Shown: positions 1 to 7,083 of the stretch, piece by piece
Numbering within the stretch: the first letter of the stretch is position 1
How the letters are laid out: every line of letters begins with the position of its first letter
NCBI RefSeq assembly: GCF_007846095.1
Contig: NZ_VOEI01000007.1
Coordinates: 222,964-286,963 of the forward strand
Source: Mucilaginibacter achroorhodeus
GTDB lineage: Bacteria; Bacteroidota; Bacteroidia; Sphingobacteriales; Sphingobacteriaceae
Length of the DNA: 64,000 nt
Reading direction: 5' to 3'
Program-made: the position numbers and the translations under genes
The notes under the pieces: generated by a model
The model's database searches: none
Told to the model about the DNA's origin: nothing
The model's input: the letters and a program-made list of their open reading frames with translations, nothing else

Positions 1-1143
1 TTGCTTTACGTAATCATAAAGCAGGTTGCGGAACTCCTCTACATTTTCTTTCTGCGTTGCAGAGATGAAAATAGCCGGGCTATTGTTCTTGGCCATCCAA
101 CTGTGGCGGAAATCGTCAAGCGTTATCGGCTCCTGTTCCGTGTTGATGTTATGGTCTTCGGGTTTAAAAGCATCTATCTTGTTGAAAACCGTTATCATGG
201 TTTTATCGATAGCGCCAAGATCCTTCAGCGTTTCGTTTACCGTATGGATCTGATCTTCAAAGTTTGGATGTGAAACATCCACCACATGGATCAGGATATC
301 AGCTTCGCGAACCTCATCCAAAGTAGATTTAAAGCACTCTACCAAATGGTGAGGTAGCTTGCGGATAAACCCAACCGTGTCTGACAGCAGGAACGGCACA
401 TTCTCGATCACCACTTTCCTAACCGTAGTATCCAGCGTTGCGAACAACTTGTTCTCGGCAAATACCTCAGATTTCGACAGCATGTTCATGATGGTTGATT
501 TACCAACGTTGGTATAACCCACCAAAGCCACACGTATCAATTGCTGGCGATTTTTGCGCTGTGTCTCGTTTTGCCTGTCAATCAGCTTTAAACGTTCTTT
601 AAGCAACGATATCTTGTTCAGGATCAAACGCCTGTCCGTCTCTATCTGCGACTCGCCCGGACCACGCATACCAATACCACCTTTCTGGCGCTCTAAGTGG
701 GTCCAGAGGCGGGTAAGGCGTGGCAGCAGGTACTGCAATTGGGCCAGTTCTACCTGGGTTTTAGCCTGCGCGGTTTGGGCCCTGCCGGCAAAAATATCCA
801 ATATGAGATTGCTTCTGTCCAGTATCTTTACCTGCAGCTCGTTCTCAATGTTACGCAGTTGTGATGGCGACAGTTCGTCGTCAAAAACAACCATATCTAT
901 CTCTTCCGACTTTACATAGTCGCGTATCTCTTCCAGCTTTCCGGTACCTACAAAAGTTGCACGCTCCGGGCGCTGCAGTTTTTGGGTGAAAGCCTTTTCG
1001 GTTTTACCACCGGCAGTCATCACCAAAAACTCTAATTCCTCTAAATATTCTTTCTCCTGGGCCTCGGTCTCGTTGGGTGTTATCACACCTACTAACACAG
1101 CCCTTTCCTGCTTCACAGCAGTATCATAAAATTTTTGTCTCAT
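1..1143 (-). CDS. hflX: GTPase HflX, 3' end cut off by window edge
   Basis: Ribosome-associated GTPase that splits or rescues stalled 70S ribosomes. The reading frame begins at an ATG at 1143 and is open for 381 codons to the window edge, so the C-terminus is missing. The N-terminal HflX domain carries FVGTGKLEEI and the conserved GPGESQIETDRRLI segment. The G domain shows a P-loop GYTNVGKST, a DTVGF G3 motif and an NKID G4 motif. It lies downstream of trpC on the same strand but 349 bases away, so it is probably a separate unit. With der and era it makes three translational GTPases within 9.4 kb. Family assignment is firm. Confidence 0.95.
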   Translation of the reverse strand, partial: MRQKFYDTAVKQERAVLVGVITPNETEAQEKEYLEELEFLVMTAGGKTEKAFTQKLQRPERATFVGTGKLEEIRDYVKSEEIDMVVFDDELSPSQLRNIENELQVKILDRSNLILDIFAGRAQTAQAKTQVELAQLQYLLPRLTRLWTHLERQKGGIGMRGPGESQIETDRRLILNKISLLKERLKLIDRQNETQRKNRQQLIRVALVGYTNVGKSTIMNMLSKSEVFAENKLFATLDTTVRKVVIENVPFLLSDTVGFIRKLPHHLVECFKSTLDEVREADILIHVVDVSHPNFEDQIHTVNETLKDLGAIDKTMITVFNKIDAFKPEDHNINTEQEPITLDDFRHSWMAKNNSPAIFISATQKENVEEFRNLLYDYVKQ

Positions 1144-1492
1144 TCAGTAAACTGATTATAGCCTCGCCCCAACCCCTCTCCAAAGGAGAGGGGCTTTTGA
1201 ATTATTCTTATCCAAATTCTATCCCTTTTAGGGATATTTAAGAAAAGAGTCGGAATTAAACCACAAAGGTAAGCATTATGCTACCTCATTAATAAACACA
1301 TGGATGTGGTTATGTTTTACATAGCAATTGGTATAAATAGTTAATAATGCCTTTTGGCGATGTAGATAATATAAAATGATCACTCAATTTGGTGACGGTT
1401 GCCTATCGGCTGAAACAACAGATTGTTGTATGATGATGAAGTATTACATGCAGATAAAAATACAGTGCAAATATAAAAGTAAAAGGCCTGAA
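1144..1492. other. 349-base intergenic region between trpC and hflX
   Basis: AT-rich spacer upstream of hflX. It contains one dispersed hairpin repeat (1161-1200, listed separately). I see no gene: the only open frame (1376-1564, plus strand) runs antisense into the trpC 3' end. No clear intrinsic terminator for trpC is visible. Confidence 0.6.
1161..1200. repeat. dispersed hairpin repeat, copy 1
   Basis: Perfect 9-bp stem CCCCTCTCC (1173-1181) and GGAGAGGGG (1185-1193) with an AAA loop, preceded by GCCTCGCCCCAA. The copy at 5155-5183 shares both the GCCTCrCCC lead-in and the hairpin, and a decayed version lies at 2955-2985. No run of T follows on the strand of either neighbouring gene, so a mobile repeat explains it better than a terminator. 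Confidence 0.75.
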
Positions 1493-2275
1493 TTACAAGC
1501 CCTTTACAAATTCGCGTATAGCAGCACCCGGATCAACCTGGCGCATAAAGTTCTCGCCGATTAAAAATCCACGAAAACCAACCTCCTTTAGTTCTTTAAT
1601 AACCTTGGTATTGCTGATGGCACTTTCTGAGATCTTGATGAACTCATCAGGAATGTGCTCCGCCAGTTCAAATGAGTTTTCTACCGATACCGTAAAATCG
1701 GCCAGGTTACGGTTGTTTACACCGATAGCATCCAGGTTGAGGTCGATACTGCGCTCCAGTTCTTCCAGATTATGAACTTCCAACAGTACGCTTAAGCCAT
1801 GGCTTTTAGCGGCGGCCGCCAAATGTTTGATCTCAGCTGGAGTAAGAATAGCGGCTATCAGCAGGATCACATCTGCACCGATAGCTTTTGCCTCCAATAC
1901 CTGGTACTCATCTATCATGAAATCCTTACGCAGGATGGGGATATTGTTTACTTTGCGGGCCGTTGTTACATCTGTTTGTGCACCGCCAAAAAATTGCTCG
2001 TCGGTAAGTACAGATAAAGCTGATGCCCCAGCCTCAGCATAAGCCTGCGTTACATCTTCAACTAACACCTTGTCGTTGATGATTCCCTTTGATGGTGACC
2101 GGCGCTTAAACTCGGCAATAATGCCGGTCCTGTCCGGTGCCAGCAGGAAATCTTTGAAAGAGTGCGTCGTCCTGTCAAAATATGCAGAAGCTTCCAGATC
2201 AGTAATGCTTACCAGTTGCTTTGCTGCAGCTACTTCTTTCTTTTTTTGCGCTACAATTTTATCGAGTATGGTCAT
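1493..2275 (-). CDS. trpC: indole-3-glycerol phosphate synthase
   Basis: Cytoplasmic TIM-barrel enzyme that closes the indole ring of CdRP in tryptophan synthesis. The 260 residues match the usual length. The phosphate/catalytic segment EFKRRSPSKG is at residues 55-64, followed by VLTDEQFFGG, the LRKDFMID strand, IGVNNRNL and ISESAI, all family hallmarks. It is the last visible gene of a trpL-trpE-trpG-trpC unit. In many relatives trpD lies between trpG and trpC; here only 104 bases separate them and these hold a palindromic repeat. trpF, trpB and trpA do not follow, so the rest of the pathway must be encoded elsewhere. Confidence 0.96.
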   Translation of the reverse strand: MTILDKIVAQKKKEVAAAKQLVSITDLEASAYFDRTTHSFKDFLLAPDRTGIIAEFKRRSPSKGIINDKVLVEDVTQAYAEAGASALSVLTDEQFFGGAQTDVTTARKVNNIPILRKDFMIDEYQVLEAKAIGADVILLIAAILTPAEIKHLAAAAKSHGLSVLLEVHNLEELERSIDLNLDAIGVNNRNLADFTVSVENSFELAEHIPDEFIKISESAISNTKVIKELKEVGFRGFLIGENFMRQVDPGAAIREFVKGL

Positions 2276-2289
2276 TTGTTCTTTTGATT

Positions 2290-2359
2290 GCTTGTCATAC
2301 TGAGCGTGGCGAATTATCTGTTCGTCGGTAGATTCTTCACTATCGTTCAGAATGACAAA
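2290..2359. repeat. imperfect palindromic intergenic repeat
   Basis: The outer arms TTGTCATACTGAGCG and CGTTCAGAATGACAA pair with two mismatches over 15 bases and enclose about 40 bases. It fills most of the trpG-trpC gap. The general form, tgtcat-ctga at one end and its complement at the other, resembles repeats I recognise from other Bacteroidota intergenic regions; only one copy is seen in this window. Confidence 0.6.
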
Positions 2360-2379
2360 AATGCTTTTAATAATCTCAG

Positions 2380-2949
2380 TTATGCGTTCAACCAGTTCTG
2401 CATCATTTCTTTCCCATATTCTGTTAACACAGATTCCGGGTGAAACTGTACACCACGCACATTATATTTTTTGTGGCGTAACGCCATTACCGACCCATCA
2501 TGCTCATCAATAGCGGTAATTTCCAAGACCTCAGGCAATTCTTTTTCAACCACCCACGAATGGTAACGCCCAACCTTAAAACTCTCCGGTAACGATTTAA
2601 ACAGCGGTTCTGAGTCATCGGTCACTTTAATAGGTGTTGCGATGCCATGCATGGGCTGCGGCAGATTATAAAGCTTGCCGCCGAACACTTCTGCAATAGC
2701 CTGCTGGCCTAAACATACGCCAAACATGCTTTTCGTTGGCGCGTATCTTTCTATCACCTGCAACAATAAACCCGCCTCTGACGGTATGCCCGGCCCCGGC
2801 GACAGGATGATATGGCTAAATTGGTCCACATCTTCCAGCTTAAACTGGTCGTTCCTCCAAACCTCGCACTGCAGACCAAGTTCGTTCACCAGGTGCACCA
2901 GGTTATAGGTGAAAGAATCGTAATTGTCTATGATTAAAATATTTTTCAT
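2380..2949 (-). CDS. trpG: anthranilate synthase glutamine amidotransferase subunit
   Basis: Class I glutamine amidotransferase that supplies ammonia to TrpE for anthranilate formation. At 189 residues it is a normal stand-alone subunit. The nucleophile Cys79 is in FGVCLGQQ, and the His170/Glu172 pair is in VQFHPESV. The oxyanion-strand segment SPGPGIPSEAG is at 50-60. It follows trpE by 92 bases. As in other bacteria it may also serve PabB in folate synthesis; nothing here decides that, but the trpE neighbour makes tryptophan the main role. Confidence 0.95.
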   Translation of the reverse strand: MKNILIIDNYDSFTYNLVHLVNELGLQCEVWRNDQFKLEDVDQFSHIILSPGPGIPSEAGLLLQVIERYAPTKSMFGVCLGQQAIAEVFGGKLYNLPQPMHGIATPIKVTDDSEPLFKSLPESFKVGRYHSWVVEKELPEVLEITAIDEHDGSVMALRHKKYNVRGVQFHPESVLTEYGKEMMQNWLNA

Positions 2950-2954
2950 TTTTT

Positions 2955-3027
2955 ACACACCCCTAACCCCTCTCAATAGGGGAATTAAATTCGTTTGTAC
3001 TAATCTCTGCTCTCTGATCACTAATCA
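2955..3027. repeat. decayed hairpin repeat plus 7-base word array in the trpG-trpE gap
   Basis: Two repeat types sit side by side. At 2955-2985 the sequence CACCCCTAACCCCT followed by AGGGG is a shortened relative of the 1161 and 5155 hairpins. At 3000-3027 four consecutive 7-base units follow one pattern; the first is CTAATCT and the last is CTAATCA. The two elements fill most of the 92 bases between the genes. Confidence 0.55.
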
Positions 3028-3041
3028 ACCCGCGAAGCGGC

Positions 3042-4451
3042 TTACAATTCCTGCGCCAGGTCTATCGCCCTGCGCAATGCTGCAATTTTGTTATCTACTT
3101 CTTTTAATTCACTTTCGGGTACCGAGCCGGCTACAATACCCGCACCAGCCTGGTAATGCAGTGTGTTATTTTTGCTCAGGAATGAGCGGATCATGATGGC
3201 GTGATTGAAATCGCCGTTGAAACCCATAAAACCTATGGCGCCGCTGTAGAAACTACGTTTGGTTTTCTCGTTCTCGTCAATGATCTCCATAGCGCGGTAT
3301 TTCGGAGCACCACTTAGCGTACCCGCCGGGAAAGTATCTGCCACAATTTTAAATGATGATACACCTGGTTTAAGTTTACCGCTTACGTGCGACACCAGGT
3401 GGATCAAATGCGAGTAATACTGCACTTCTTTAAATGCTTTTACACTTACATCCTCACAATGGCGGCTCAGGTCATTGCGGGCGAGGTCAACCAGCATTAC
3501 GTGCTCTGCAGATTCTTTAGGGTCGTTTTCCAGCGCGCGGGCTATTTCTGCATCTTTCTCATCGTCGCCGCTGCGTTTAAAGGTGCCGGCTATCGGGAAA
3601 ATACTGGCCACGTTGTTTTTGATGGTGATCTGCGCCTCTGGTGATGAACCAAAAATCCTGAAATCGCCAAAATCAAAATAGAAAAGGTAAGGCGACGGGT
3701 TGATAGACCTGAGCGCACGGTAAACGTTGAACTCATCTCCCTGAAACTGTTTGGAGAATGCCCTTGATGGCACTATCTGGAAAACATCACCACGGTAAAT
3801 GTGCTGTTTCATCTTCTCCACAGTAGCAATAAACTCTTCTCCGGTAAGGTTCGATCGTTCTTCAGCCGCACTGCTAAAAGCATATTCAGGGAAGTTCTTG
3901 TTCTTGATCAGATCGGCCAGGCGGTCTAAGCCGTTGCTTTTCTCCTGACCCTCTACCTGGTTATGAAAAATATAAAGCTCGTTTTTAAAATGATCTATGG
4001 CTATGATGTAACTGTAAATGTGATACTGCATTACCGGTATCTTGCGGTCGGTATCGCTATGCTCTTTAAGCTTTAGCGTTTCAAAATGCTCAACTGCCTC
4101 ATGGGTAAAGTAGCCGAACAGGCCATTACTCAAGATCTTTGAATTATTTGCCTCAACCTCAAAGCGGTTGATATAGCTATTTATCTCATCAACCAATTCA
4201 AATTCTCCGGCTTTGCTTACTTCTTCGCTGCCGTCGGGGAACTTTCTTTTAAGCTCGCCATCATTAAGTACTATGCCACTAAAAGGCTGGCAGCAAACAA
4301 AGCTTAAGCTGTTTTCGCGACTGTGATAATCAGAGCTCTCCAACAGCAAAGAATTAGGAAACACATCCCTTAAGCGCAAATAAATACTCACCGGCGTGGT
4401 AGTGTCTGCCAGCAGCTTTTTATAGGTAGTTGTTATTTTATATTTTTTCAT
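3042..4451 (-). CDS. trpE: anthranilate synthase component I
   Basis: Chorismate-binding subunit that makes anthranilate with TrpG. Length 469 residues. The feedback-inhibition motif LLES (residues 36-39, in LLLESSDYHSREN) binds tryptophan and favours TrpE over PabB. The C-terminal catalytic core shows SPYLFYFDFG, GSSPEA, AGTLSGAPKYRAME, YSGAIGFMGFNGD and QAGAGIVAGSVPE. The ATG at 4451 lies 30 bases after an intrinsic terminator and 80 bases after the stop of a short leader peptide rich in Trp codons, so transcription into trpE is predicted to be controlled by attenuation. Confidence 0.97.
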   Translation of the reverse strand: MKKYKITTTYKKLLADTTTPVSIYLRLRDVFPNSLLLESSDYHSRENSLSFVCCQPFSGIVLNDGELKRKFPDGSEEVSKAGEFELVDEINSYINRFEVEANNSKILSNGLFGYFTHEAVEHFETLKLKEHSDTDRKIPVMQYHIYSYIIAIDHFKNELYIFHNQVEGQEKSNGLDRLADLIKNKNFPEYAFSSAAEERSNLTGEEFIATVEKMKQHIYRGDVFQIVPSRAFSKQFQGDEFNVYRALRSINPSPYLFYFDFGDFRIFGSSPEAQITIKNNVASIFPIAGTFKRSGDDEKDAEIARALENDPKESAEHVMLVDLARNDLSRHCEDVSVKAFKEVQYYSHLIHLVSHVSGKLKPGVSSFKIVADTFPAGTLSGAPKYRAMEIIDENEKTKRSFYSGAIGFMGFNGDFNHAIMIRSFLSKNNTLHYQAGAGIVAGSVPESELKEVDNKIAALRRAIDLAQEL

Positions 4452-4481
4452 TTTGTTGTCTCAAAGCGTATTAAACAAAAA

Positions 4482-4511
4482 AACCCGGCGAATTGAGCGT
4501 TCGCCGGGTTT
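4482..4511 (-). terminator. trp attenuator terminator hairpin
   Basis: On the minus strand AACCCGGCGAA pairs perfectly with TTCGCCGGGTT (11 bp, 7- to 8-base loop) and is followed by a run of seven T. It lies between the leader peptide (ends 4532) and the trpE start (4451), which is where an attenuator belongs. The upstream GCCGG inside the leader coding region can pair with CCGGC of the 5' arm, giving a possible antiterminator. Confidence 0.88.
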
Positions 4512-4531
4512 CAAAATAGGTTTACATTTGA

Positions 4532-4615
4532 TTAGTGCTGCAAATTCACGAAACTATCCGGCTGTCTTACTTTTGTAAGGTGCCACCAATTGTTATGGTT
4601 GATAGTTTTGTTCAT
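4532..4615 (-). CDS. trpL: trp operon leader peptide with tandem Trp codons
   Basis: 27-codon frame, ATG at 4615 and TAA at 4532-4534, encoding a peptide that begins MNKTINHNNWWHLTK. The two Trp codons are adjacent, codons 10 and 11 (4583-4588). A short hairpin CTTAC-aaaa-GTAAG follows them, flanked by GGC and GCC that can extend it, and then comes the terminator at 4482-4511. Stalling on the Trp codons would block the first strand, free GCCGG, and let it pair with the terminator's 5' arm. The peptide itself probably has no function beyond being translated. Assignment rests on position, tandem Trp codons and the terminator together. Confidence 0.85.
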   Translation of the reverse strand: MNKTINHNNWWHLTKVRQPDSFVNLQH

Positions 4616-4623
4616 CGCGGTAG

Positions 4624-4652
4624 CAAAAATATAAAGAAATTTGAATTAACAA
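4624..4652 (-). promoter_or_regulatory. trp operon promoter
   Basis: On the minus strand TTG (4650-4652) and TATTTTTG (4624-4631) are separated by 18 bases and match the Bacteroidota -33 TTG and -7 TAnnTTTG elements. The predicted start falls within a few bases of the trpL ATG, giving a nearly leaderless leader peptide mRNA. Confidence 0.6.
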
Positions 4653-4669
4653 ATTTTTTGTCGACTTTT

Positions 4670-5116
4670 TTAGTGGGACATTCCGAAAAAAGGTCGGTGG
4701 CTCTGTATAATAGCTACCACAACGGTAACCAATGCCAGTAAATAAAACAAAGCAATTACGCGGTGTTTCTCGCTCGGGAGGCTGGCTTTCTTTGATTTGG
4801 AATGACCTATGGTGATCAATACTATCGCAAAGATCATCATAGCAAGGTGCTCAACTGTCCAGTAACGCGCGTTAGGGTCTCTCATTACACCACCCTCAAA
4901 CTTTACAAACGGGCTTAAAAAATACAGAACCAGGCCTATCAGCAATTGTGTGTGTGCCGAGATCATGGCAAATAAGTTAAGCTTGCGGTTACCATTGGTA
5001 TAAGGTTTTTTGCCTAAAAGACTGGCGAAAGCGACGAGTATTGCCAGCAATACCAACACCATTACAATGTACCTGAAACCCGAGTGAAATTCGAGGAAGA
5101 ATTTATATGCGTTCAT
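4670..5116 (-). CDS. small four-helix membrane protein, cytochrome b-like
   Basis: 148 residues with four hydrophobic segments at roughly 14-35, 48-68, 88-106 and 121-140. Histidines sit near the membrane ends (His11, the His of SAHTQ, the His of VEHLAMM, the His of TIGHSK), a pattern seen in small Bacteroidota proteins often labelled cytochrome B. No CxxCH motif is present, so haem binding, if any, would be non-covalent. It is transcribed towards trp and ends 55 bases before trpL. I am confident it is a real membrane protein; the cytochrome name is tentative. Confidence 0.7.
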   Translation of the reverse strand: MNAYKFFLEFHSGFRYIVMVLVLLAILVAFASLLGKKPYTNGNRKLNLFAMISAHTQLLIGLVLYFLSPFVKFEGGVMRDPNARYWTVEHLAMMIFAIVLITIGHSKSKKASLPSEKHRVIALFYLLALVTVVVAIIQSHRPFFGMSH

Positions 5117-5154
5117 GAGCGTTTGTTTTTTTGGTTCGAATATAAGGATTTTTG

Positions 5155-5190
5155 CCTCACCCTGCCCTCTCCAAAGGAGAGGGATCTAAA
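5155..5190. repeat. dispersed hairpin repeat, copy 2
   Basis: Perfect 8-bp stem CCCTCTCC (5165-5172) and GGAGAGGG (5176-5183) with an AAA loop, preceded by GCCTCACCC. The core and lead-in are shared with the copy at 1161-1200. Confidence 0.75.
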
Positions 5191-5209
5191 AATCCCTTTT
5201 TATAAATAA

Positions 5210-5307
5210 TGTCATTGCGAGCGATAGCGTGGCAATCTCGTCGCATGCAGAAAATCTCGAGGAGATTGCCGCGTCTCCCGATATGCATCGGGATCCTCGC
5301 AATGACA
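5210..5307. repeat. 98-base cloverleaf-like palindromic repeat
   Basis: The outer arms TGTCATTGCGAG (5210-5221) and CTCGCAATGACA (5296-5307) pair perfectly. Inside are two further inverted repeats: GGCAATCTC with GAGATTGCC, and CCCGAT-atgc-ATCGGG. The folded form is a three-arm junction. It occupies most of the gap between anmK (ends 5319) and the membrane protein gene (starts 5116). Elements of this style are common between genes in Bacteroidota as I know them, but I see a single copy here. Confidence 0.8.
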
Positions 5308-5318
5308 TGGTATTAATG

Positions 5319-6503
5319 TTACCTCGCAAAACTAAACTTTCCCATCAATACCGCAGGATTAGCCCCTATCTGCATTGGCTCACCATAAATTGCCTCATTA
5401 CCCAGTGCAGCAAACAGAATAGCCTCTTTAGCGTCCGGATCAATACCAATATCGGATGTATTTCCAATTGAAACTTTTTGCAATGCCTTCTTAATCATCT
5501 CCATTACAAAGGGATTGCGCGCGCCGCCACCGCTGGCGAAGATCTTTAGTCCATCCACCGGGAAATTGCCGGCGATAAATCTTACTATGGTAGTGGCTGT
5601 AAAGGCACTAAGTGTGGCAACCAGGTCTGCTTTCGCGATGTTGAGATCGCGGGTTGCCTGCTGGGCGTTGGCTACATATTCCAGGTTAAATAACTCCGGG
5701 CCAGTGGTTTTGGGTAGCTGTTCATTAAAGAAAGGATGATGCAGCAATGCCTCAAGCAGGGCATCATTCACGGTGCCCGAGTAGGCTATCTTTGCGTTAG
5801 CATCATAAGGCTTATCAAAATACTCGCGACAGGCGGCATCAATAAGTGTATTGCCCGGACCAATATCGGTCGACATCACTTTCGACAGGTTATCGTCTCC
5901 CGGCAAATAGGTAAGGTTAGCTATGCCCCCGATGTTAAGTAAAATACGATGTTCTCCGGGTTTACTGCCTAAAATCACATCGCCATATAAAGCCAGTGGC
6001 GCGCCTTCGCCGCCTGCGGCAATGTGTTTCTGGCGGAAATCGCTGATTGTTAAAATGCCTGTCTTTACGGCGATATGGTCACCATCGCCAATTTGCAGGG
6101 TAGCGTTGTTGTAACCTGCCTGCCCGTGCTGGTGCTTGGGCGCATGGTAAATAGTTTGCCCGTGACTGGCGATAAAATCAACCTGCGATGGTTGGATATT
6201 CCAATCAGCCAGGGCTTGTAAAATCAATTCCGCATGGTAAGTGCCTATATAAGCATTTAATAAAGTAACCTGCTGCAGATCAGCCTGGCGTTTGGCAAAT
6301 ACCTGTTTTACTTCATCTTTAAATTTATCCTGGTAAGGAATAGTTGTAAAATTGATGAGCTTAAAGCTCGTCTTCATGCCGCTGCCGGTAAAACTGCACA
6401 AGGCGATATCCAAACCATCTAACGATGTGCCCGACATGAGGCCGATACACAAACGTTCAGGTTTTTGGGTGATAGCGAAAAGCTTTTGCAGGTTTTGATT
6501 CAT
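5319..6503 (-). CDS. anmK: anhydro-N-acetylmuramic acid kinase
   Basis: Cytoplasmic kinase that opens and phosphorylates 1,6-anhydroMurNAc to MurNAc-6-P in peptidoglycan recycling. 394 residues, the normal length. Family motifs are the N-terminal IGLMSGTSLDGLD (the ATP phosphate loop of the ASKHA fold), ASHGQTIYHAP, LLNIGGIANLTYLP, STDIGPGNTLIDAA and FASGGGARNPFV. It begins four bases after the stop of the DUF3347 gene, so the two are probably cotranscribed. Confidence 0.96.
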   Translation of the reverse strand: MNQNLQKLFAITQKPERLCIGLMSGTSLDGLDIALCSFTGSGMKTSFKLINFTTIPYQDKFKDEVKQVFAKRQADLQQVTLLNAYIGTYHAELILQALADWNIQPSQVDFIASHGQTIYHAPKHQHGQAGYNNATLQIGDGDHIAVKTGILTISDFRQKHIAAGGEGAPLALYGDVILGSKPGEHRILLNIGGIANLTYLPGDDNLSKVMSTDIGPGNTLIDAACREYFDKPYDANAKIAYSGTVNDALLEALLHHPFFNEQLPKTTGPELFNLEYVANAQQATRDLNIAKADLVATLSAFTATTIVRFIAGNFPVDGLKIFASGGGARNPFVMEMIKKALQKVSIGNTSDIGIDPDAKEAILFAALGNEAIYGEPMQIGANPAVLMGKFSFAR

Positions 6504-6506
6504 GGC

Positions 6507-6992
6507 CTACTTTGCAGCCGCTAAAGTTGCTTTAACCGTTCCGCATTCCAGCATGTCATTGCCATAGTATGGGTTACGGATGTCTTTGCTTTCACTTAGC
6601 CATGCAGCCTTTTTCATAGGGCAGTATTGTTGGTATAATGTTGTACCGTTCAGCTTTAAAGCTGATAGCATGCTGTACATGTTATTAGACAGGCTTTGAA
6701 AATGCTCGCGTTGGTGGTCTATTTTGGTAGTCTCGCTGATATGGCGACTATCGAATTTTAATTTATCCAGGTAAATATTAACTGTTTTTTGCTGCGCGGG
6801 TGTAAGGTCTTTGATAGACGAAAAAGCATCAAGCAATTCTTTTGATCGGGTTTTTGCCAGGGTAGCGTTGCTGCCAACCAGCGCGTTTTTAACACCAATG
6901 TATGCCGAGGCTATTTTATCAACCGATGCATTTTGGGCTTTTGATATGTAAACCGAAAGCATCAGAAATAAACTCAGGATTATCTTTTTCAT
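6507..6992 (-). CDS. secreted DUF3347 family protein
   Basis: The likely start is the ATG at 6992, which gives a clean signal peptide (MKKIILSLFLMLSVYISKAQ); an upstream ATG at 7043 would add a charged 17-residue extension. The mature 140 or so residues carry the DUF3347 signature near the C-terminus, YCPMKKAAWLSESKDIRNPYYGNDMLECG, here split as YCPMKKAAWLS and NPYYGNDMLECG. Members are periplasmic and often occur next to copper or efflux genes; the conserved Cys/Met/His could bind metal, but the function is not established. It lies just upstream of anmK. Confidence 0.8.
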   Translation of the reverse strand: MKKIILSLFLMLSVYISKAQNASVDKIASAYIGVKNALVGSNATLAKTRSKELLDAFSSIKDLTPAQQKTVNIYLDKLKFDSRHISETTKIDHQREHFQSLSNNMYSMLSALKLNGTTLYQQYCPMKKAAWLSESKDIRNPYYGNDMLECGTVKATLAAAK

Positions 6993-7039
6993 ACTGGGTA
7001 AACGTTTTTTTGATAAAGATAATATCAAAGGCCGGTAAA

Positions 7040-7074
7040 GCAAAAAAGCATCAGCCTGTTGACTGATGCTTTTC
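7040..7074 (-). terminator. der terminator
   Basis: AAAAGCATCAG (7044-7054) pairs with CTGATGCTTTT (7063-7073). Read on the minus strand it is followed by TTTTTTG and lies 10 bases after the der stop. Confidence 0.85.
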
Positions 7075-7083
7075 CTAATTTTT

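Noticed and set aside
7044..7073. AAAAGCATCAG palindrome as a mobile repeat
   Set aside because: Its T run and position 10 bases after der make it an ordinary terminator.
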